From contig JACFNM010000176.1 in the NCBI GenBank assembly GCA_019454915.1, positions 1-8,644 of the forward strand: DNA of 8,644 bases, given 5' to 3'. Below the pieces are notes generated by a model, which was given only the letters and a program-made list of their open reading frames with translations, had not been told where the DNA came from and searched no databases. This DNA comes from Chitinophagaceae bacterium. GTDB lineage: Bacteria > Bacteroidota > Bacteroidia > Chitinophagales > Chitinophagaceae. Shown one piece after another: positions 1 through 4,298 of the stretch (within the stretch, counting starts at the first letter, position 1; every line of letters starts with the position of its first letter). The translations under genes were made by a program, and so were the position numbers.

Positions 1-1
1 A

Positions 2-1234
2 TTTCACGACTTTGAAACGGCTAAAGACCTGAAGAATACTTCCCTTAGCGATGTGTTAAAAGACAAACAATGGTATAAGACCGGCAGGATGAGCCCGGGG
101 CTGGCCTTAAATTATTTTCAGGGACTCTCTGACCACTTTGATTTTATGGGACGTTTAGGCGGAACTTTTGTTTCCTATCCTGTCCCAAATAAGCCCCAAA
201 GCGGTAATGACAAGTTGCTTGCAGAATTAGATGCGAATATCAATGCCAAATTGTTGAGTGATAAGTATTGGGTTACGCCCTATCTGACTGCAGGCGTGGG
301 TGGCTCACATTGGAATGGGTACTGGGGAGCCTATGTGCCACTCGGATTGGGGGTACAACTGAACTTACTGGATCAGGCTTATATTAATTTTAATGCACAA
401 TACCGTGCCGCGGTTACTTCTGCTACCACAGCCAATCATTTGTTTTACAGTTTGGGTGTAGCGGGTTCGCTGTTTGAGAAAAAAGAACCCAAAGTGATCC
501 CCCCGCCTCCGCCTCCCGTTCCTGTTGACACGGATAACGATGGTGTGGTGGATTCTTTGGATGCTTGTCCTACCGTTCCCGGACTTGCGCAGTTTGACGG
601 CTGCCCGGATACGGACGGAGATGGTATCCCCGACAAAGATGATAAGTGTCCTGATGTAAAAGGATTGGAGAAATATCATGGTTGTCCTATCCCGGATTCA
701 GATGGCGACGGCATCAATGATGAAGAAGACCAGTGCCCGAATGTGGCCGGTGTAGCCAAGTACCATGGTTGCCCGATACCCGATACCGATGGTGATGGTG
801 TAAATGACGAAGAAGATAAATGCCCTACACTGGCAGGACCTGCAAGTAATCAGGGTTGTCCTGAGATCAAAGAGGAAGTGAAGAAGAGGATTGATGTAGC
901 TGCCAAGAATGTATATTTTGCTACGGGAAGTTCTACTTTATTAGCTAAGTCATTTAAGTCGCTGAATGAAGTAGCCAGGATCCTGAATGAAGATCCTAAC
1001 CTCAAATTAGACGTTGAAGGTCATACGGATAATACCGGCAAACCCGATAAGAATCAGATATTGAGTGAACGGAGAGCACAGTCTGTTGTGGATTATCTGG
1101 TGAATAAGGGTGGAGTAGATCCTGCCCGGCTGGTGTCCGCCGGTTTTGGACAGGATCAGCCGATAGCTGACAACAAGACTGCGGCAGGCAGAGCTCGGAA
1201 CCGCCGTGTTGATCTTAAGTTGCACTATAACTAA
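2..1234 (+). CDS. OmpA family outer-membrane protein with TSP type-3 repeats (5' end outside window)
   Basis: The frame is open to the left edge (FHDFETAKDLKNTSLSDVL...), so the N-terminus and signal peptide are missing; the in-frame GTG at 53 is probably internal. Roughly bases 2-470 encode an alternating, aromatic-rich region typical of an outer-membrane beta-barrel. A proline-rich hinge (PPPPPPVPV, about 500-526) follows, then four calcium-binding thrombospondin type-3-like repeats of the form DxDxDGxxDxxDxCP...GCP (527-862). The C-terminal OmpA domain starts at about 908 (NVYFATGSS). It keeps the peptidoglycan-binding Asp of GHTDNTG (codon 1028-1030), the Arg of LSERRAQSV (codon 1073-1075), and the terminal GRARNRRVDL motif. 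In this family the barrel sits in the outer membrane and the OmpA domain holds diaminopimelate in the cell wall, giving envelope stability. The gene ends 14 bases before a strong hairpin. The family is very secure; any porin or adhesin role is unknown. Confidence 0.95.
   Translation, partial: FHDFETAKDLKNTSLSDVLKDKQWYKTGRMSPGLALNYFQGLSDHFDFMGRLGGTFVSYPVPNKPQSGNDKLLAELDANINAKLLSDKYWVTPYLTAGVGGSHWNGYWGAYVPLGLGVQLNLLDQAYINFNAQYRAAVTSATTANHLFYSLGVAGSLFEKKEPKVIPPPPPPVPVDTDNDGVVDSLDACPTVPGLAQFDGCPDTDGDGIPDKDDKCPDVKGLEKYHGCPIPDSDGDGINDEEDQCPNVAGVAKYHGCPIPDTDGDGVNDEEDKCPTLAGPASNQGCPEIKEEVKKRIDVAAKNVYFATGSSTLLAKSFKSLNEVARILNEDPNLKLDVEGHTDNTGKPDKNQILSERRAQSVVDYLVNKGGVDPARLVSAGFGQDQPIADNKTAAGRARNRRVDLKLHYN
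527..862 (+). repeat. Four tandem TSP type-3 (DxDGDGxxDxxDxCP) repeats within the OmpA-like gene
   Basis: Four 27-codon units begin at 527, 608, 695 and 782. Each starts with an acidic DxDxDG loop, has a central CP, and ends in GCP. Units 2 and 3 are each followed by an Ile-Pro spacer (689-694 and 776-781). Units 3 and 4 are the most alike (DGDGxNDEED core), suggesting more recent duplication or gene conversion. In the family these loops bind calcium and form a stiff linker between barrel and cell-wall domain; the paired cysteines may form disulfides in the periplasm. Calcium binding is inferred from the motif. Confidence 0.9.
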
Positions 1235-1248
1235 TCTTTTGTTTCGAA

Positions 1249-1292
1249 TAACTAAAATAGGCTGTCTTTTGCGAGACAGCCTATTTTAGTTA
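1249..1292. terminator. Bidirectional intrinsic terminator between convergent genes
   Basis: A perfect 19-bp inverted repeat (left arm 1249-1267, TAACTAAAATAGGCTGTCT; right arm 1274-1292) flanks a 6-base loop (TTTGCG). The loop-proximal half is GC-richer and the outer half is A/T-rich, so each strand presents a GC stem followed by a U-rich stretch. It starts 14 bases after the OmpA-like stop codon and ends 13 bases before the stop of the opposite-strand lipoprotein gene, so it can terminate both transcripts. Confidence 0.88.
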
Positions 1293-1305
1293 CAGAGGGT
1301 AAATC

Positions 1306-1422
1306 TTATCGGTACCCCACCAGATTTTGAGTGGCTTTACATCCTGTCCTTGATGAAGTACATGAGGTAAACATAGCTCCCAGAGCAATTATCACGAATA
1401 CTGCAAGAATAATCCTTTTCAT
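1306..1422 (-). CDS. Small predicted lipoprotein (38 aa)
   Basis: On the - strand, ATG at 1422-1420 opens a 38-codon frame ending in TAA at 1308-1306. The product starts MKRIILAVFVIIALG, a short basic N-region with a hydrophobic core, and continues AMFTSC. That is an acceptable Bacteroidota-type lipobox, with Cys21 as the predicted lipidated residue. Cleavage there would leave an 18-residue mature peptide, CTSSRTGCKATQNLVGYR, with a second cysteine (Cys28) and a Gly-Tyr-Arg end. I recall similar tiny lipoproteins with a C-terminal 'GCxxxxxxVGY'-like ending in Chitinophagaceae, but cannot verify this here. Function is unknown; it would sit in the inner or outer membrane facing the periplasm. 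It converges with the OmpA-like gene on a shared terminator. Support comes from the complete signal-plus-lipobox design and the terminator placement; an A-rich leader but no clear Shine-Dalgarno precedes the ATG. It falls below common gene-caller length limits. Confidence 0.8.
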   Translation of the reverse strand: MKRIILAVFVIIALGAMFTSCTSSRTGCKATQNLVGYR

Positions 1423-1678
1423 GTTGACTGTTTTTTAGATAATATACAAATGATTACAAGCCGGCGCTCGTAGGAGTAGGAGATAATCTAATTCTTCAGG
1501 GGGGATTGGAAGTGAGATGCAGTTAATTCGCTACAAAGAAACAAAGATTGTGTCTAACCAAAAAGCTAATATTGTGTTTAAAAGCGATTAGCGCAATTGT
1601 TTGTCTTATGTTAACAGAATATATGCCGGATTTATATTTTTTAGGTATTTTGCCGAAATAAATAATTTTGTGGTGAAT
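1423..1678. other. Divergent intergenic region, no supported gene
   Basis: These 256 bases separate the start of the small lipoprotein gene (- strand) from the start of the exonuclease gene (+ strand), so they must carry promoters for both unless transcription enters from further away. I see no tRNA, riboswitch-like fold or strong inverted repeat. A short G-run (about 1499-1504) and an A-rich stretch (about 1535-1590) stand out but match nothing I recognise. The only open frames are very short and lack supporting features. Confidence 0.6.
1663..1670 (+). promoter_or_regulatory. Possible Bacteroidota -7 promoter element for the exonuclease gene
   Basis: TAATTTTG matches the Bacteroidota primary-sigma -7 consensus TAnnTTTG exactly. 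It lies 8 bases before the chosen ATG at 1679, so the transcript would be leaderless or nearly so. No clear TTG -33 element is found at the usual distance (the region around 1635-1646 is only T-rich), which lowers confidence. Confidence 0.3.
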
Positions 1679-2449
1679 ATGCATTTGCAATTAAGTCGGC
1701 CTTTAGCAGTTTTTGATTTAGAAACTACGGGAGTCAATCTCGCTGTTGACCGGATTGTTGAACTGGCTATCGTTAAAATTTTACCGGATGGCAGCCGGGT
1801 AGTAAAAAGAAAGTTGATCAACCCCCAGATACCCATTCCAGAGGCGGCATCGGAAGTTCACGGCATAACCAATGACATGGTGAAAGATGCGCCGGTATTT
1901 AAGCAGGTTGCTAATGAGATACGCCAGTTTCTCGATAATTGCGACCTGGCGGGTTACAATTCCAACCGCTTTGATCTTCCGATACTGGCAGAAGAGTTTT
2001 TACGGGCGGGGCTGAATTTTGATGTTTCTAACCGGTTCCTGGTGGATGTTCAGAAGTTGTACCACATGATGGAGCCCCGCACGTTAGGAGCAGCTTTTAA
2101 ATTTTACTGTAATAAAGAGTTGGAAAATGCGCATAGTGCGGAAGCGGATGCTGCGGCTACTTTTGAGATTCTGGAATCCCAACTGCAGCGCTATCCACAG
2201 GTAGGCAACACCCTGGAATCCGTTATAAAATTTATCGGTGAAGAACAAATCGTTGATTTTGCCCGGCGCTTTGTAATGGAAAACGGAGTTGAAGTCTTTA
2301 ATTTTGGGAAGCACAAAGGTAAACCGGTAACCGAAGTGTTAAAATTAGAACCCCAGTATTATGACTGGATGATGAAAGGTGATTTTCCTTTGCATACAAA
2401 GCAAAAATTAACGGAGATATTTAATAGAACGATGCTTAGGAAAGCATAA
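1679..2449 (+). CDS. DEDDh 3'-5' exonuclease (DnaQ/DNA polymerase III epsilon-like) with extra C-terminal domain
   Basis: The 256-residue product belongs to the DnaQ-like DEDDh exonucleases, which remove nucleotides from 3' ends using two metal ions. Exo I is FDLETTG with Asp13 and Glu15, Exo II is NSNRFDLP with Asp99, and Exo III is HSAEAD with His152 and Asp157, so all five catalytic residues are present. HGIT at 61-64 is also typical. After the nuclease fold (about 8-170), residues 190-250 form a separate small module with NFGKHKGKP at 208-216 and a YYDWMMKGDFP segment. It resembles the short 'FGKxKGKP' domain (DUF3820-like) found alone or fused to exonucleases. The ATG at 1679 was chosen because it puts Exo I at a normal distance from the start; the frame could extend to a TTG at 1601, but that extension is AT-rich and unlike the family. 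The protein lacks polymerase or helicase domains, so it may be a stand-alone repair or RNA-processing nuclease, or an epsilon-like proofreading subunit; the sequence cannot decide. Confidence 0.9.
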   Translation: MHLQLSRPLAVFDLETTGVNLAVDRIVELAIVKILPDGSRVVKRKLINPQIPIPEAASEVHGITNDMVKDAPVFKQVANEIRQFLDNCDLAGYNSNRFDLPILAEEFLRAGLNFDVSNRFLVDVQKLYHMMEPRTLGAAFKFYCNKELENAHSAEADAAATFEILESQLQRYPQVGNTLESVIKFIGEEQIVDFARRFVMENGVEVFNFGKHKGKPVTEVLKLEPQYYDWMMKGDFPLHTKQKLTEIFNRTMLRKA

Positions 2450-2515
2450 CGCTAATTTTAGTTTATATAACAAATTTAAATCCTAACTTTAATCTACAAC
2501 TAAATAGCACATCTG

Positions 2516-3298
2516 TTGGAAAAGCTGGTAATTATACCCACATATAATGAACGCGAGAATATAAGAACGATTCTGAAAGCTATTTTTGAATTGGATTTGG
2601 ATTATCATGTACTGGTTGTAGATGATAATTCGCCTGACGGAACATCTGATTTAGTAAAAGGTTTGCAGGGAAATTATCCCGACCGGTTGTTTCTGAAAAT
2701 AAGAAGAGGGAAACAGGGACTGGGTACCGCCTATATTGATGGCTTTAAATGGGCGATAGATAAAGGATATCGTTTTATTTTTGAGATGGATGCCGATTTT
2801 TCTCACAACCCGGGTGATCTGGAGCGCATGTATATCGCCTGCCTTAGTAAGGCGGATGTTGTGGTGGGCTCCCGCTATGTGCAGGGAGGAAAGACGGTGA
2901 ACTGGAACCGTTACAGGATTGCGCTGTCCAGGGGCGGTGCGCTCTACACAAGAGTCCTTACCTGGATGCCCGTAAAGGACCCGACGGCGGGCTTTGTATG
3001 TTACAGAAAAGAAGTTCTGGAGACGATTAATTTTGACGAGATAAATTTTGTGGGATATGCTTTCCAGATTGAGATGAAGTTTGCCGCCTGGAAGCTTGGG
3101 TTTAGAATCAAAGAAGTTCCTATCACTTTTATTGATCGTAAATACGGTACTTCCAAAATGAATAAGAACATTGTGAAAGAAGGTATTTTGGGTGTGCTTA
3201 AAATCCAGTGGCAGAGTATGTTTAAAAATTATCGCCGTAAGGTGCGCAACTCTTCCTATATCACTCCAACAGCCCTGCCGGCAAAGGCGCTGAGTTAA
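2516..3298 (+). CDS. Polyprenol monophosphomannose synthase (GT2 family, DPM1-like)
   Basis: The 260-residue product is a family 2 glycosyltransferase of the dolichol/polyprenol-phosphate mannosyltransferase group, which transfers mannose (or another hexose) from a nucleotide sugar to a lipid-phosphate carrier at the inner face of the cytoplasmic membrane. Visible motifs are IIPTYNERENI (6-16), VVDDNSPDGT (34-43, nucleotide binding), the metal-binding DAD in EMDADFSH (Asp92/Asp94), VVGSRYVQGG (116-125), DPTAGF, and a late EVPITFIDRKYGTSKMN segment typical of the subgroup. It has no C-terminal membrane helices or GtrA domain, as in the soluble DPM1 type. The start is TTG at 2516, with a stop codon in frame at 2501-2503. 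TTG gives the normal family N-terminus (M-E-K-L-V-I-I-P-T-Y-N-E), and no ATG is available between the stop and the first motif. The 66-bp upstream gap is AT-rich with no hairpin. The product likely feeds mannosylation of envelope glycans or proteins; the exact sugar donor is inferred from family only. Confidence 0.9.
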   Translation: MEKLVIIPTYNERENIRTILKAIFELDLDYHVLVVDDNSPDGTSDLVKGLQGNYPDRLFLKIRRGKQGLGTAYIDGFKWAIDKGYRFIFEMDADFSHNPGDLERMYIACLSKADVVVGSRYVQGGKTVNWNRYRIALSRGGALYTRVLTWMPVKDPTAGFVCYRKEVLETINFDEINFVGYAFQIEMKFAAWKLGFRIKEVPITFIDRKYGTSKMNKNIVKEGILGVLKIQWQSMFKNYRRKVRNSSYITPTALPAKALS

Positions 3299-3377
3299 TG
3301 CTTCAGCGATTGGTGGAAACGGTTATTTGTCTTCCTGGATTTGCTTCCGAAGTAGTCAGTTATTAAGAAAGATTTCA

Positions 3378-4259
3378 ATGAAGAAGGCATTCCTGTCTTT
3401 ACATGCTTCCATATTTCTAGCAGGCTTTACAGGAGTCCTTGGCCGGTTGATAACGCTGAATGAAGGGATGCTGGTATGGTGGCGGCTTTTTATTACCTCC
3501 GCGACGATGGCCGTCATTTACTTTATTTCCGGTAGTCTCAGGAAAGTACCCCAATCCCTGCACTTTAAAATTGCCAAAGCGGGCGCATTTGTTGCTCTTC
3601 ACTGGGTGTTTTTCTACGGCAGTATTAAGTATGCTAATGTTTCGATCGGATTGACATGTTTTTCATCCGTAGGCTTTTTTTCAGCTTTTTTTGAACCGAT
3701 AATTCTAAAAAGGAAACTCGACTGGATAGAAGTACTGTTTGGATCTCTTGCTATAGCAGGCATCGGATTGATCTTTCATTTCGATGGGCAATATGGAGTG
3801 GGTATTATACTCGGACTCATCTCTTCTATCTTTGCAGCTATATTCCCGATTTTAAATAAAAACCTGGTCAGTGAACTGCCTGCCGGTGATCTTACTTTTC
3901 ATGAATTAACCTGGGCGCTTCTTATCCTGACTTTGTTGATGCCGGTTTATTATACTTACTTTTCCGACGGACGCTACCTGCCAAACGGCGCGGATTTTCT
4001 TTGGCTGCTGGTATTGAGCTGGCTTTGCACAATTGTAGCGTTCAATCTCTCCCTGCAATCCCTGAAGAAAATATCACCTTTCGCAGTGAATCTTAGTTTT
4101 AACCTTGAACCGGTGTACGGTATCATCTGGGCCTTTGTCATTTACCACGAAAATCAGTACCTGAATAGTAGTTTCTATTATGGAGTTGCATTGATTCTGC
4201 TGACCGTCACCTTACAAACAATCCGGCTATATAAGAGGAGAACTTTAAATGAAGTTTAG
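3378..4259 (+). CDS. DMT superfamily transporter (EamA family)
   Basis: The 293-residue product is almost entirely hydrophobic, with about ten predicted membrane helices arranged as two EamA repeats (roughly residues 5-130 and 140-285). This is the standard size and layout of drug/metabolite transporters. Family-like features are GVLGRLI near the end of helix 1, WWRLFIT in helix 2, a helix with SIGLTCFSS, the first-repeat end at PIILKRKLDW, and FNLEPVYGIIWAF near the end of the second repeat. The protein ends in a positively charged tail (RLYKRRTLNEV). The ATG at 3378 places a short basic start (MKKAF) before helix 1; an in-frame TTG at 3327 would add 17 uncharacteristic residues. Substrates of this family range over amino acids, metabolites and drugs and cannot be read from sequence. 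It lies 79 bp after the glycosyltransferase gene and 39 bp before the peptidase gene, all in the same direction, with no terminator seen between them. Confidence 0.9.
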   Translation: MKKAFLSLHASIFLAGFTGVLGRLITLNEGMLVWWRLFITSATMAVIYFISGSLRKVPQSLHFKIAKAGAFVALHWVFFYGSIKYANVSIGLTCFSSVGFFSAFFEPIILKRKLDWIEVLFGSLAIAGIGLIFHFDGQYGVGIILGLISSIFAAIFPILNKNLVSELPAGDLTFHELTWALLILTLLMPVYYTYFSDGRYLPNGADFLWLLVLSWLCTIVAFNLSLQSLKKISPFAVNLSFNLEPVYGIIWAFVIYHENQYLNSSFYYGVALILLTVTLQTIRLYKRRTLNEV

Positions 4260-4298
4260 TCTTAACTTGCGAACTGTTGGTATAAATCCTAAATAATT

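Noticed and set aside
365..679. 104-codon open frame on the - strand inside the OmpA-like gene
   Set aside because: It is opposite conserved hinge and repeat codons, and its Arg-rich translation is a shadow of the proline/aspartate repeats.
1517..1591. 24-codon open frame (MQLIRYKETK...) with a GGAAGTGAG leader
   Set aside because: Very short, lysine-rich from A-rich DNA, no signal peptide or motif, and no terminator placement; chance is the simpler explanation.
1601..1678. Upstream TTG extension of the exonuclease frame (26 extra residues)
   Set aside because: The extension is AT-rich, begins with a rare start and precedes the normal family N-terminus; ATG at 1679 places the Exo I motif at residue 13, as expected.
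2484..2491. TAACTTTA as a -7 element for the glycosyltransferase gene
   Set aside because: One mismatch to TAnnTTTG in a very AT-rich gap and no clear -33 partner; too weak to list.
3327..3377. TTG start adding 17 residues to the DMT transporter
   Set aside because: The added residues are not conserved-looking; the ATG at 3378 gives a typical basic start right before helix 1.
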